Origin: Streptomyces hokutonensis
Lineage (GTDB): Bacteria > Actinomycetota > Actinomycetes > Streptomycetales > Streptomycetaceae
Direction of reading: 5' to 3'
Length of the DNA stretch: 64,000 nucleotides
NCBI RefSeq assembly: GCF_000376565.1
Contig: NZ_BARG01000031.1
Coordinates: forward strand, 62,001-126,000
Program-made: the position numbers and the translations under genes
Shown: positions 17,547 to 26,039 of the stretch, piece by piece
How the letters are laid out: each line of letters starts with the position of its first letter
Position numbering within the stretch: position 1 is the stretch's first letter
The notes under the pieces: generated by a model
Database searches by the model: none
What the model was told of the DNA's origin: nothing
Seen by the model: only the letters and a program-made list of their open reading frames with translations

Positions 17547-19562
17547 ATGAGCCGTTACCCGCACCTGCTGAACCCCCTCGACCTGGGCTTCACCACACTG
17601 CCCAACCGGGTCCTCATGGGCTCCATGCACATAGGCCTGGAAGAGGCCGAGCGCGGTTTCGAGCGCATGGCGGAGTTCTACGCGGCCCGTGCGCGCGGCG
17701 GTGTCGGCCTGATCGTCACCGGCGGCATCGCCCCCAACGAGGCCGGCCGGCCCTACGAGGGCGGCGCCAAGCTGACCACCGACGCCGAGGCCGCCCAGCA
17801 CGCCGGGATCACCGCAGCCGTGCACCGCGAGGGCGGCCGGATCGCGATGCAGATCCTGCACTTCGGCCGGTACGCCTACCACCAGGACCTCGTCGCACCG
17901 AGCCCCCTCCAGGCGCCGATCAGCCCCTTCCCGCCCCGCGCGCTCACCGACGCCGAGGTCGAGCAGACGATCGAGGACTACGTCCGCACCGCCCGCCTCG
18001 CCCGGCAGGCCGGCTACGACGGCGTCGAGATCATGGGCTCCGAGGGCTACCTCATCAACGAGTTCATCGCCGCCCGGACCAACCACCGCGAGGACCGCTG
18101 GGGCGGCTCCTACGAGAACCGCACGCGCTTCCCCGTCGAGATCGTGCGCCGGGTGCGCGAGGCAGTCGGCGAGGACTTCATCATCGTCTACCGGCTGTCC
18201 ATGCTGGACCTCGTCCCCGGCGGCTCCACACTCGACGAAGTCATCAGCCTGGCCAGGGCAGTTGAGGCGGCCGGGGCCACCATCATCAACACCGGCATCG
18301 GCTGGCACGAGGCCCGCATCCCCACCATCGCGACCTCGGTGCCGCGCGGCGCGTACACCTGGGTGACCAAGAAGCTGATGGGCGCGGTGTCCATCCCTCT
18401 CGTGACCACCAACCGCATCAACACCCCCGAACTGGCAGAGCAGTTGCTCGCCGACGGGTACGCCGACATGGTCTCCATGGCCCGCCCGATGCTCGCCGAC
18501 CCGGACTTCGTCGCCAAGGCCGCCGCCGGCCGCTCCGACGCCATCAACACCTGCATCGGCTGCAACCAGGCCTGCCTCGACCACACCTTCAGCGGGAAGA
18601 TCACCTCCTGCCTGGTCAACCCGCGCGCCTGCCACGAGACCGAACTCGTCCTCGCCCCAACCCGGTTGCGCAAACGCGTCGCGGTGGTCGGCGCCGGCCC
18701 GGCCGGACTCGCGTGCGCGGTCAGCGCCGCCGAGCGCGGCCACCAGGTCACGCTGTACGACGCCGCGAGCGAGATCGGCGGCCAGCTCAACGTCGCCCGA
18801 CAGGTCCCCGGCAAGCAGGAGTTCGACGAGACGCTGCGTTACTTCCGCACCCGGCTCGCCGAGCACGAGGTGGACGTACGCCTCAACACCCCTGTGACGG
18901 CAGGTGACGTGGAGGACTACGACGAGGTCGTCGTCGCCACCGGCGTCACCCCGCGCACCCCCGACATCCCCGGCGTCGACCATCCCAGCGTCGTCGGCTA
19001 CCTCGACGTCCTGCGCGACCGCGTCCCCGTCGGCGAGCGCGTCGCGATCCTCGGCGCGGGCGGCATCGGCTTCGACGTCGCCGAGTTCCTCACCGACGGC
19101 GGCGACAAGGCGAGCGAGGACCCCGAGACGTACTTCCGCGCCTGGGGCGTCGACATGGACTACGCGGCCCCCGGCGGCCTCGCCGCGCCCGAGCGGCCCG
19201 CACCGCCGCGCAGCGTCCACCTCCTCCAGCGCAAGGAGACCAAGGTCGGCGCCGGACTCGGCAAGACGACCGGCTGGATCCACCGCGCCGAACTCAAGCA
19301 CCGGGGCGTCACCATGGTCCCGGGCGTCCGCTACGACCTGATCGACGACGCCGGACTCCATGTCACCGTCGGCGAGGAGAGCACGGTCCTCGCCGTCGAC
19401 ACGATCGTGCTGTGCACCGGACAGGACCCGCGCCGCGACCTCTACGACCAACTGGCCGCCGCCGGACGCAGCGTGCACCTGATCGGCGGCGCCGACGTGG
19501 CCGCCGAACTGGACGCCAAACGGGCCATCAAGCAGGGCACCGAGGTAGCCGCCGTCCTCTGA
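17547..19562 (+). CDS. NADH:flavin oxidoreductase / 2,4-dienoyl-CoA reductase (FadH-like)
   Basis: A 671-residue two-part flavoenzyme. The N-terminal old-yellow-enzyme TIM barrel (about residues 1-340) binds FMN. The cysteine cluster CIGCNQACLDHTFSGKITSCLVNPRAC is the 4Fe-4S ligand set. The C-terminal half has two Rossmann sites (VVGAGPAGLACAVSAAERGH and ILGAGGIGFDVAEFL) for FAD and NADPH. This is the architecture of bacterial 2,4-dienoyl-CoA reductase, which clears unsaturated fatty acid intermediates; trimethylamine dehydrogenase-like enzymes share it. ATG at 17547 starts the conserved barrel. A PadR regulator follows 22 nt downstream and a palindrome lies upstream. Confidence 0.9.
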   Translation: MSRYPHLLNPLDLGFTTLPNRVLMGSMHIGLEEAERGFERMAEFYAARARGGVGLIVTGGIAPNEAGRPYEGGAKLTTDAEAAQHAGITAAVHREGGRIAMQILHFGRYAYHQDLVAPSPLQAPISPFPPRALTDAEVEQTIEDYVRTARLARQAGYDGVEIMGSEGYLINEFIAARTNHREDRWGGSYENRTRFPVEIVRRVREAVGEDFIIVYRLSMLDLVPGGSTLDEVISLARAVEAAGATIINTGIGWHEARIPTIATSVPRGAYTWVTKKLMGAVSIPLVTTNRINTPELAEQLLADGYADMVSMARPMLADPDFVAKAAAGRSDAINTCIGCNQACLDHTFSGKITSCLVNPRACHETELVLAPTRLRKRVAVVGAGPAGLACAVSAAERGHQVTLYDAASEIGGQLNVARQVPGKQEFDETLRYFRTRLAEHEVDVRLNTPVTAGDVEDYDEVVVATGVTPRTPDIPGVDHPSVVGYLDVLRDRVPVGERVAILGAGGIGFDVAEFLTDGGDKASEDPETYFRAWGVDMDYAAPGGLAAPERPAPPRSVHLLQRKETKVGAGLGKTTGWIHRAELKHRGVTMVPGVRYDLIDDAGLHVTVGEESTVLAVDTIVLCTGQDPRRDLYDQLAAAGRSVHLIGGADVAAELDAKRAIKQGTEVAAVL

Positions 19563-19584
19563 GAGCCGTCCCTAGGATGACCCC

Positions 19585-20121
19585 ATGTCACTCCCGCACG
19601 CGATCCTCACCGCTCTCCTGGAGAAGCCGTCCTCGGGGCTTGAGCTGACCCGGCGTTTCGACAAGTCGATCGGCTACTTCTGGTCTGCCACGCATCAGCA
19701 GATCTATCGCGAGCTGGGAAAACTGGAGGCCGAGGGCCAGATCAGGGCGCTCACGCCCGAACAGCCGGCCCGCGGCCAGAAGAAGAGCTACGAGGTCCTG
19801 CCCGCGGGCCGCGCCGAACTGGCCCGCTGGACCGCCTCCGCCCAGGACCCCAAGCCGCTGCGCGACACGATGCTGCTGCGGCTGCGCGCGGCGGCGGTCG
19901 TCGGCACGGACGGCATCGAGGCCGACCTGCGCCGCCATCTCGACCTGCACCGGCGGCAGTTGGCGGAGTACGAGGAGATCGAGGAGCACGACTTCCCGCC
20001 CGACAGGGACAGCCCGCAGGACCGGCTCCGGCATCTCGTGCTGCGGGCCGGCATCGACCTGGAGACCTTCTGGACGCAGTGGCTCACGCACGCGATCGAG
20101 GAGTTCGCGGAGTTGCCGTAG
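19585..20121 (+). CDS. PadR-family transcriptional regulator
   Basis: A 178-residue PadR protein: winged helix over residues 1-85 (SIGYFWSATHQQIYRELGKLEAEGQI is the DNA-binding helix region) and the C-terminal Vir_act_alpha dimerisation helices (RLRHLVLRAGIDLETFWTQWL). PadR repressors often respond to aromatic acids. It lies 22 nt after the FadH-like gene on the same strand and probably shares its transcript, so it may regulate that operon through the palindrome at 17478-17491. Confidence 0.9.
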   Translation: MSLPHAILTALLEKPSSGLELTRRFDKSIGYFWSATHQQIYRELGKLEAEGQIRALTPEQPARGQKKSYEVLPAGRAELARWTASAQDPKPLRDTMLLRLRAAAVVGTDGIEADLRRHLDLHRRQLAEYEEIEEHDFPPDRDSPQDRLRHLVLRAGIDLETFWTQWLTHAIEEFAELP

Positions 20122-20142
20122 GACAGCGGAGTCGCCGTAGGA

Positions 20143-20185
20143 CATGGGGGAGGGCCGCCCGTCGAGCGGGCGGCCCTCCCCCATG
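20143..20185. terminator. Strong bidirectional terminator
   Basis: A perfect 19-bp inverted repeat (20143-20161 with 20167-20185) around the loop TCGAG, between the convergent PadR and secreted-protein genes. Confidence 0.85.
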
Positions 20186-20192
20186 CGGACGG

Positions 20193-20738
20193 TCAGAGCC
20201 GGTAGGGCTTCGCGCGTCTGCGCAGGAACCAGGCCGCCGCGATGACACCGGTTCCCACCAGGCCCGCGCCGACTCCCAGGGTGAGCGGGCCGTAGTCCTT
20301 CGTGGCCCCGCCGAGCCCGCCCATGACACCGCGCGAGGGCGAGGCCGTGGCGGTGGCCCGGGGGGTCGCGGCGGCGGAGACGATCACGGTCTGGGTGCCG
20401 GCGGGGGTGGTGGCGTTCTGGCACATGACGATGACGGTGTAGGTGCCCGGAGTGACGCTCGTCCAGGCGGTGGACTGGCTGACGGTGGTGCCCGCCAGGG
20501 TCGCCTTCCGCCCCTCGGCGAAGCTCGCCTGGCTGCTGGTGAGCAGGGAACCGGTGCCCCAGACACCGGTGGTGCGGTTCTGGGAGCACGCGCTGGTCGT
20601 GACCGAGACGGTGGTCCCGGTCGTGCTCACGGAGATCCCCGAAGCCGCGCCGGCCGGACCGGCGGTCAGGGCGAGGGGAAGAGCGGCGGCGGCTGTCACG
20701 GTCAGGCCGGAGCGGAGTAGTAGCTGAGAAGTGCGCAT
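20193..20738 (-). CDS. Secreted, C-terminally membrane-anchored protein of unknown function
   Basis: A 181-residue protein with a clear signal peptide (basic MRTSQLLLRSG, then a hydrophobic core ending at AGAA), an extracellular domain of about 100 residues rich in Ser/Thr with two cysteines (CSQNRT and VMCQNATT) likely to form a disulfide, a Pro/Ser/Thr spacer, and a C-terminal hydrophobic helix followed by RRRAKPYRL. No LPXTG is present, so it is held by the helix, not by a sortase. The pattern is common for streptomycete surface proteins. ATG at 20738 has GGAGGG upstream. Confidence 0.75.
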   Translation of the reverse strand: MRTSQLLLRSGLTVTAAAALPLALTAGPAGAASGISVSTTGTTVSVTTSACSQNRTTGVWGTGSLLTSSQASFAEGRKATLAGTTVSQSTAWTSVTPGTYTVIVMCQNATTPAGTQTVIVSAAATPRATATASPSRGVMGGLGGATKDYGPLTLGVGAGLVGTGVIAAAWFLRRRAKPYRL

Positions 20739-20924
20739 GGGACTGCCCTCCAACGGCACGGTTGGCGGAACATCCCTTGCGCCGCCGGGATCGGGAAACG
20801 GCCGTGCTGCCTCCAAGGAAGCCAACGCGTCCCCGGCCGGTCCCGCATGCGGACGGCGACCGGGCAGGTGACGGATTCCTTCGTCCGGCTCAGGGACGGG
20901 ACGCGGCCAGGGTCACGCGCGCAC

Positions 20925-21878
20925 TCACCAGGCGGGCGCAGCCCGCAGCAGTCGCTCCCGTACGAGCGTGACGTGCGGGTTGTCCGGAGATCCGGGGCGG
21001 CGGGTGAGATACGAGGTGTTGATCGGCGGGTCCTCGGGCGTCAGCAGCGGCACCAGCGCGCCGGACGCCAGCTCGGCGAGGCAGAGATACCGGGGGAGCA
21101 CGGTGATCCCGGCACCCGCCACGACCGCCGCCAGCACCCCGCGCAGATCGGGCACCGTGATCGCGGCCTGCCCGTCGAGCCGGGTGCCGAACACATGCCG
21201 CCAGTAGCGCCGGGCGATCGGCAGATCCTCCGCGTACGACACGAGCGGCACCCCGCGCAGCGCGGCGGGCCCCTCCGCCGCGACCCGCCCGGCACCGATG
21301 TGCTCGGCCCACGCGGGCGCGGAGACCAACACGAACTCCTCGTCCGCCAGCGGCTCCCAGGTCAGCGTCCGCCCGCGCGGCCGGGCGGTGGCGATCACCA
21401 GGTCGTAGCGTCCGCCCCGCAGCCCGTCGAGGAGTTCGTCCGTCAGTCCCGGGCTGACCCGCAGCCGTACGCCCTCGCCGGTCAGCGGTGCCAGGGCGGG
21501 CAGTACCCGGGTGCACAGCAGCTCGGCAGGCCCCGCAAGCTGCACGGGCTCCGGAGCCTGGTCCGCGCCGAGGGCGCCGCGGTCCGCCACGACGGCGAGC
21601 TCGTCCAGCGGCGCCGCGACCTGCGCGGCCAACTGGTCCGCCACCGAGGTCGGCACGACACCACGCGACCGCCGCTCGAACAGCTCCCGGCCCAACTGCT
21701 CCTCCAGCGACCGGATGTGAGTCGTCACCGTCGGCTGCGACAGCCCGAGCAGCCGCCCCGCCGCCGTGAACGAACCGGCCCGGTGCACGGCGAGGAACGT
21801 GCGCAGGAGGGAGAGATCGAGCGGTGCGGCGGCGGCCGGGGCGGGGTGCGCCGAGCCATTCGAATTCCCATGGGCCAT
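20925..21878 (-). CDS. LysR-family transcriptional regulator
   Basis: A 317-residue LysR regulator. The HTH (DLSLLRTFLAVHRAGSFTAAGRLLGLSQPTVTTHIRSLEEQLG) occupies about residues 20-62, followed by a periplasmic-binding-like effector domain. The N-terminus carries an unusual Ala/Pro-rich extension of about 18 residues. LysR proteins usually control a divergent gene, but the gene upstream here is on the same strand, so its target is not evident. Its start is only about 20 nt from the stop of the fibronectin-type lipoprotein gene. Confidence 0.9.
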   Translation of the reverse strand: MAHGNSNGSAHPAPAAAAPLDLSLLRTFLAVHRAGSFTAAGRLLGLSQPTVTTHIRSLEEQLGRELFERRSRGVVPTSVADQLAAQVAAPLDELAVVADRGALGADQAPEPVQLAGPAELLCTRVLPALAPLTGEGVRLRVSPGLTDELLDGLRGGRYDLVIATARPRGRTLTWEPLADEEFVLVSAPAWAEHIGAGRVAAEGPAALRGVPLVSYAEDLPIARRYWRHVFGTRLDGQAAITVPDLRGVLAAVVAGAGITVLPRYLCLAELASGALVPLLTPEDPPINTSYLTRRPGSPDNPHVTLVRERLLRAAPAW

Positions 21879-21899
21879 GAACCGAATCCTACGGTTCGC

Positions 21900-22895
21900 T
21901 TATGGCCGGGCCCCGCCCGTCGTCACCGTGCGCTCCACCGAGAACCCACCCCACGTACCGTCCGGCAGCCGTGCCCTGAGCCGTACCCGATGGCTGTCCC
22001 CGGCCTCCCGGCCCACGTAGAAGCTGTACGTCGCCCGGTCGCGCGGCGCGGTCCCGCCCCAGACGAGGGAGGTGGCCGGCTGCCCGTCGAGGTTGATCTG
22101 ATACTCCGTGACCACTCCGTCCGTGCGCGGCGGCACCCAGGACAGGTCGATGTAGTACGCCCCGTCGTCGCCCCGGTGCGTCTTCGCGGTGAAGTCCGTG
22201 GGGGCGGTGCCCCGTCCGTCGTCACTGCCCGGCGCCGTGGTGAGCGGCACGGGCGTGCTCGCGGACGAGAGGTTGTCGGCGGCGTCCCGGGCCCGCACGG
22301 TGAAGGAGTAGCGCGTGCCGGGCCGCAGACCCGTGACCACGGTCGCCGTCTGGGCACCGCCCACACTGTGGATCTTCGCCCCGCCCTGGTAGATGTCGTA
22401 CGACACCACACCCCGGTCGTCCGTGGAGCCGCCCCAGGACAGCTGGACCGCCCGGCTGCCGATGACCTTGCCCTGCGGTGCGCTCGGGCGGGTGGGTGCC
22501 GAGTGGTCGGCCGCGACGGCGACCGGTGTCCGCGCCGTCACCTCCCGGCTGCGCGGTCCCAGGCGGCCGTCGGTGTCCCGGGCCCGGACAGAGAAGGCAT
22601 ACACAGTCGCGGGCTTGAGCCTGGTGACGTCCACCATGTGCTCGGACCCCGGTACTTCCTTCACTTTCGTGGTGCCCCGATAGATCTCGTAGGTGCCGAC
22701 GGCCGGGTTCGCCGTCACCGCGTCCCACATGACGTGCACGCTGGTGGCGCTCCCCGCAGCGGCCGTGACGCCGACGGGGGCGCCGGGCGCGTGGCCGTCT
22801 CCGTCACCACCCGTGCCGCAGGAGGCGAGCAGCAGGAGCGCGGCGCAGGTGAGCGCGGCACGCGGGAGTGTGAGGGTGGCCCGGACGCGTCGCAC
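21900..22895 (-). CDS. Lipoprotein with three fibronectin type III domains
   Basis: A 331-residue exported protein. The N-terminus is a lipoprotein signal with lipobox LLASC at about residue 25, then three FnIII-like beta domains: about 40-120 (VHVMWDAVTANPAVGTYEIYRG), 135-220 (VQLSWGGSTDDRGVVSYDIYQG) and 235-330. FnIII modules of this kind usually sit next to catalytic domains in carbohydrate-active enzymes; no catalytic domain exists here, so it may be a surface adhesion or binding protein. GTG at 22895 has GGGGAGG 7 nt upstream. The GH75 chitosanase is divergent from it. Confidence 0.82.
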   Translation of the reverse strand: MRRVRATLTLPRAALTCAALLLLASCGTGGDGDGHAPGAPVGVTAAAGSATSVHVMWDAVTANPAVGTYEIYRGTTKVKEVPGSEHMVDVTRLKPATVYAFSVRARDTDGRLGPRSREVTARTPVAVAADHSAPTRPSAPQGKVIGSRAVQLSWGGSTDDRGVVSYDIYQGGAKIHSVGGAQTATVVTGLRPGTRYSFTVRARDAADNLSSASTPVPLTTAPGSDDGRGTAPTDFTAKTHRGDDGAYYIDLSWVPPRTDGVVTEYQINLDGQPATSLVWGGTAPRDRATYSFYVGREAGDSHRVRLRARLPDGTWGGFSVERTVTTGGARP

Positions 22896-23021
22896 GATTC
22901 TGCCTCCCCGGCATTGCACGGGCATCACACGAGCTGAAAGGTCCGGACCAATATGGCGCGGGTGGGGCAATCGCATCAAGAGGGGCGCCGTTGAAGATCG
23001 GTCGCGAACGTTACGTATGCT

Positions 23022-23063
23022 GAGTTCCTCACGGCTGAACTCACCCCTGTGAGTGGGGAGTTC
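23022..23063 (+). other. Leader with mutually exclusive stems upstream of chitosanase
   Basis: Three related hexamers lie in a row: GAGTTC (23022-23027), GAACTC (23037-23042) and GAGTTC (23058-23063). The middle copy can pair with either neighbour but not both, and the second stem is extended by CCCC/GGGG. This lies in the 393-nt gap 22896-23288, which otherwise contains only GC-rich hairpins and no gene that I can see. An attenuator or a regulator-binding cluster are both possible. Confidence 0.3.
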
Positions 23064-23288
23064 ATGCCGGTGGCGCGGACCGCTGTCGTCGCTGATCCCG
23101 CGCCGGCGCGGGCGGTCGGGCGGCCGGAGCCGAGATGGCTCGGGCCCCCGGCCCCCGTCGGGAGTGGCCCGGACTCGCCGGGATTCGGGGGGCGTGCACC
23201 GTCCGGCCCCCTATCAGTGGCCGCGTGATCGGACCGGTACCAGGGTGGGCTGAGTGTCCGTCAGATCCCCCAGGAGAGGGTCCTCATC

Positions 23289-24026
23289 GTGCGTGTCCAG
23301 ACGCTGACGCTGGCCGTGGCCGGCGCCGCCCTGCTCGCCCCGACCACGCTGCCCGCCTCACCCGCCGCGTTCGCCCGGCCCCAAGCGGGGCCGGCGGCGC
23401 TGCGCGAGGGCGATGTCGCGGCGGCCGACCTGCTGGCCAAGGTGCGTGACTGCGCCCCCGTCTCGCGCGGCCGGTACCGCACCGACGACGGGGAACCCGC
23501 GTCGGTCCCGGTCTGCGGCACCAAGGAGGCCGTCTACTGGAAGGCCGACATGGACATCGACTGCGACGGACAGGCCGGTACCCGCTGCAACGCGCGCACC
23601 GACCCGCTCTTCTCGGCGATGACGGCGTACCAGCAGTCCGACGGCCGCTATCTGGACGCCGAGCGGCTCCCGTACATCGTGGTCCCGGCCGCCAGCACCC
23701 TCTGGAACCACCGCGACCACGGGATCGGCGGCGGTTCGGTCGCCGCCGTCGTCTACCGGGACCGGGTGCAGTACGCCGTCGTAGGAGACGTCGGCCCGCA
23801 CGACATCATCGGCGAGGCCTCGTACGCGACGGCCAAGGCCCTCGGCATCCGCGCCGATCCGCGCGGCGGCGGGACGGACACCGGAGTCACGTACATCGTG
23901 TTCAAGGACTCCCGGGTGAAGCCCATCGAGGACCATGCCGCCGCCGTGGAGAAGGGGCAGCGGTTGGCGCGGCTGTTCGTAGGGGGAGCGGTCGCGCGGG
24001 AGGGCCGTAGGGCATCGGGCGGCTGA
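23289..24026 (+). CDS. Secreted chitosanase, glycoside hydrolase family 75
   Basis: A 245-residue exported protein. A signal peptide covers about residues 1-30 (hydrophobic core LAVAGAALLAPTTL). The mature part has the GH75 pattern: YWKADMDIDCDGQ with the catalytic aspartate region, IVVPAAS, GIGGGSVAAVVYRDRVQYAVVGDVGP and the C-terminal TYIVFKDSRVKPI. GH75 enzymes cut chitosan from fungal walls outside the cell. The GTG at 23289 follows GGAGAGGG by 9 nt. It lies divergent from the FnIII lipoprotein behind a long leader. Confidence 0.88.
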   Translation: MRVQTLTLAVAGAALLAPTTLPASPAAFARPQAGPAALREGDVAAADLLAKVRDCAPVSRGRYRTDDGEPASVPVCGTKEAVYWKADMDIDCDGQAGTRCNARTDPLFSAMTAYQQSDGRYLDAERLPYIVVPAASTLWNHRDHGIGGGSVAAVVYRDRVQYAVVGDVGPHDIIGEASYATAKALGIRADPRGGGTDTGVTYIVFKDSRVKPIEDHAAAVEKGQRLARLFVGGAVAREGRRASGG

Positions 24027-24031
24027 CGGCG

Positions 24032-24793
24032 TCAGACCGCCGACCAGCCGTCGTCGACCGGCAGGATCACGCCGTTGATGTTGCTCGCCGCGTCCGAGGC
24101 GAGGAACACGATCGCGGCGGCCTGCTCCTCGGGCTGGGCCACGCGGCCGACGTTGACGAAGTGCGGGGCGAGCGCGGCCGGGCCGAGCGCCTCGCGGTCG
24201 GCGTCCACGGAGATGTTGGTCGCCGTACCGCCCGGGGCGATGGCGTTGGCGCGGATGCCCTGCTTGCGGTACATCACCGCGAGGGACTTCGTCAGGCCGA
24301 CGACCCCGTGCTTGGAGGCTGTGTAGGCGGCGCCCGCAGCGCTGCCGCGGAAGCCGGCCTCCGAGGCGGTGTTCACGATCGCGCCCCGGCCCGCCGCCAG
24401 CATGTGCGGCAGCACGGCCCGGGTGAGCAGGAAGGGCGCGGTCAGATTGACCCGGATGACCCGCTCCCACTCCGCGTCGGCCACGTCCGCGAGGGCCGAC
24501 ATGCGGTCCATGATCCCCGCGTTGTTCACCAGGACGTCGATCCCGCCGAACCGCTCCACGGTGGTTGCCGTCACCTCGTCGACGACGGCCTGCTCGCTGA
24601 GGTCGCCCGTGACCGCGAGGGCGGTGCCGCCCGTCTGTTCGATCTCCTTGACGACGGCCTCGGCGCCGTCGGCGTTCAGATCGGCCACCACGACCTTGGC
24701 GCCCTCCGCGGCGAAGGCGAGCGCGGCGGCGCGCCCGATGCCCGAACCCGCTCCGGTGACGATGACGGTGCGTCCGTCGAGTCCACTGGTCAT
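24032..24793 (-). CDS. SDR-family oxidoreductase
   Basis: A 253-residue classical short-chain dehydrogenase: TGAGSGIG cofactor motif (about residues 13-20), NNAG, the active-site serine in NTASEAGF and YTASK catalytic Tyr/Lys. The C-terminal INGVILPVDDGWSAV is typical. The DLNADG after beta-2 points to NAD rather than NADP. Substrate unknown. ATG at 24793 has GGAGCACGTC upstream. It is divergent from a TetR gene with a shared palindromic operator at 24848-24878, so it is very probably that repressor's target. Confidence 0.9.
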   Translation of the reverse strand: MTSGLDGRTVIVTGAGSGIGRAAALAFAAEGAKVVVADLNADGAEAVVKEIEQTGGTALAVTGDLSEQAVVDEVTATTVERFGGIDVLVNNAGIMDRMSALADVADAEWERVIRVNLTAPFLLTRAVLPHMLAAGRGAIVNTASEAGFRGSAAGAAYTASKHGVVGLTKSLAVMYRKQGIRANAIAPGGTATNISVDADREALGPAALAPHFVNVGRVAQPEEQAAAIVFLASDAASNINGVILPVDDGWSAV

Positions 24794-24847
24794 GACGTGC
24801 TCCTGTTCGTGGTGCGAGGCCTCTGGGCCCGTTGTGCACTCACCATA

Positions 24848-24878
24848 CGACTTAATGTCTGCGAGTGACATAAAGTCG
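24848..24878. promoter_or_regulatory. TetR operator between SDR and tetR genes
   Basis: Two 12-bp arms, CGACTTAATGTC (24848-24859) and GACATAAAGTCG (24867-24878), form an inverted repeat with a single mismatch and a 7-nt centre. AT-rich and placed between the two divergent starts. Confidence 0.75.
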
Positions 24879-24936
24879 GCGGGTGGGTCATGGTGCAGAA
24901 TCCCGGGAGGTCACGACCGCAGCCGGAGGGGAACTG

Positions 24937-25575
24937 ATGACCGCATCCAGCGGGCGCACGGGACGACCGCCGCTCACCGAGGCGCGCAAGGCCGAGATCC
25001 GGCTGGAGATCGCCCGGGCCGCGGTGGAACTGTTCGTCGCGCAGGGCGTGGCGGCCACCACCGGCGAGCAGATCGGCCAGGCGGTCGGCGTCTCCGCGCG
25101 CACCGTGTGGCGCTACTTCCCGAGCAAGGAGAGCTGCGTACGGCCGCTGTTCTCGGCCGGCATCGACGTCATCGCCGCCCGGCTGCGCGAGTGGCCGCCC
25201 GGCCTCCCCCTGGAGGACCTCTTCGGCCCGGTCCTTGCGGCCGGCCTCCTCGCCGCGACCGGCCCCGACGGCGCGACCGGCAGCGCGCTGGTACGCCTGA
25301 CGCGCACCGAACCGGGCCTGCGCGCGATCTGGCTCCAGACCTACGACGAGGCGGAACCGGCGTTCGCCCGCGCACTCGCCGACCGCGCCGGCCTGCCCGC
25401 GGGCGACCTGCGCCCCATGATCCAGGCGGCGATGCTCAACGCGGCACTGCGCGCGGCGGTCGAACGGTTCGCCTGGAGCCCGCCCGGGACCGCGACGGAC
25501 GCGGTGACCGGGGAGGCCGAGGTGGCGGAGACGCTGCGCGCGGCGCTGGCGATCGCGGCGGAAGGGATCGCGTGA
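24937..25575 (+). CDS. TetR-family transcriptional regulator
   Basis: A 212-residue TetR regulator with the N-terminal HTH (TTGEQIGQAVGVSARTVWRYFPSKESCVRPLF, about residues 40-71). The C-terminal ligand domain is Ala/Leu rich and not diagnostic. ATG at 24937 is chosen because GGAGGGGAACTG precedes it; a frame from 24883 would start within the operator region. The operator overlaps the region between it and the divergent SDR gene, so it likely represses both. Confidence 0.9.
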   Translation: MTASSGRTGRPPLTEARKAEIRLEIARAAVELFVAQGVAATTGEQIGQAVGVSARTVWRYFPSKESCVRPLFSAGIDVIAARLREWPPGLPLEDLFGPVLAAGLLAATGPDGATGSALVRLTRTEPGLRAIWLQTYDEAEPAFARALADRAGLPAGDLRPMIQAAMLNAALRAAVERFAWSPPGTATDAVTGEAEVAETLRAALAIAAEGIA

Positions 25576-25628
25576 TGCTCGTGACGTAGGAGGGGGGTTC
25601 GGGGTGGGTCCTTCAACAGGTGGGTGTC

Positions 25629-26039
25629 TCACACCTTCCGATACGTGTACGCCTCCGCGGCCGCCGCCTCCACCGCGTCAAGGTCCGCTCCCGTCGACGC
25701 CGTGACGACCGCGGCCACCGCGCCCTCGACGAACGGGGCATCCACCAGGCGGGTGCCGGCCGGGAGTTCGTCGCCCTCGGCGAGGAGGGCCTTCACAGTG
25801 AGTACGGCACTGCCCAGGTCGGTGAGGACGGCGACCCCGGCGCCGCGGTCGACGGACGCGGCAGCGGCGGCGATCAGTTCGGAACTGGTGCCGAGCCCCC
25901 CGCCCTCGGTGCCGCCGGCCGGAGCGAGCGGCACGGCCGCACCGCCGCCCGCGAGGCCCCGTGCCAACTCGGCCACGGAGGCGGCGACTTGGGCGCTGTG
26001 CGACACCAGCACGATCCCCACGAGCTTCTCGTCACTCAC
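25629..26039 (-). CDS. dhaM: Dihydroxyacetone kinase phosphotransfer subunit DhaM
   Basis: A 136-residue PTS EIIA (mannose-type) protein. The phosphorylated histidine lies in GIVLVSHSAQVAASV near the N-terminus. It corresponds to the first domain of E. coli DhaM, without the HPr and EI-like domains, as in Gram-positive bacteria. It relays phosphate from PTS HPr to DhaL-bound ADP. GTG at 26039 overlaps the dhaL stop by 8 nt, so translation is coupled. Third gene of dhaKLM. Confidence 0.92.
   Translation of the reverse strand: MSDEKLVGIVLVSHSAQVAASVAELARGLAGGGAAVPLAPAGGTEGGGLGTSSELIAAAAASVDRGAGVAVLTDLGSAVLTVKALLAEGDELPAGTRLVDAPFVEGAVAAVVTASTGADLDAVEAAAAEAYTYRKV

Noticed and set aside
17475..19478. 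Long minus-strand open frame opposite the FadH-like gene
   Set aside because: Shadow frame with Gly/Asp/Val-rich composition; the plus strand carries all conserved motifs.
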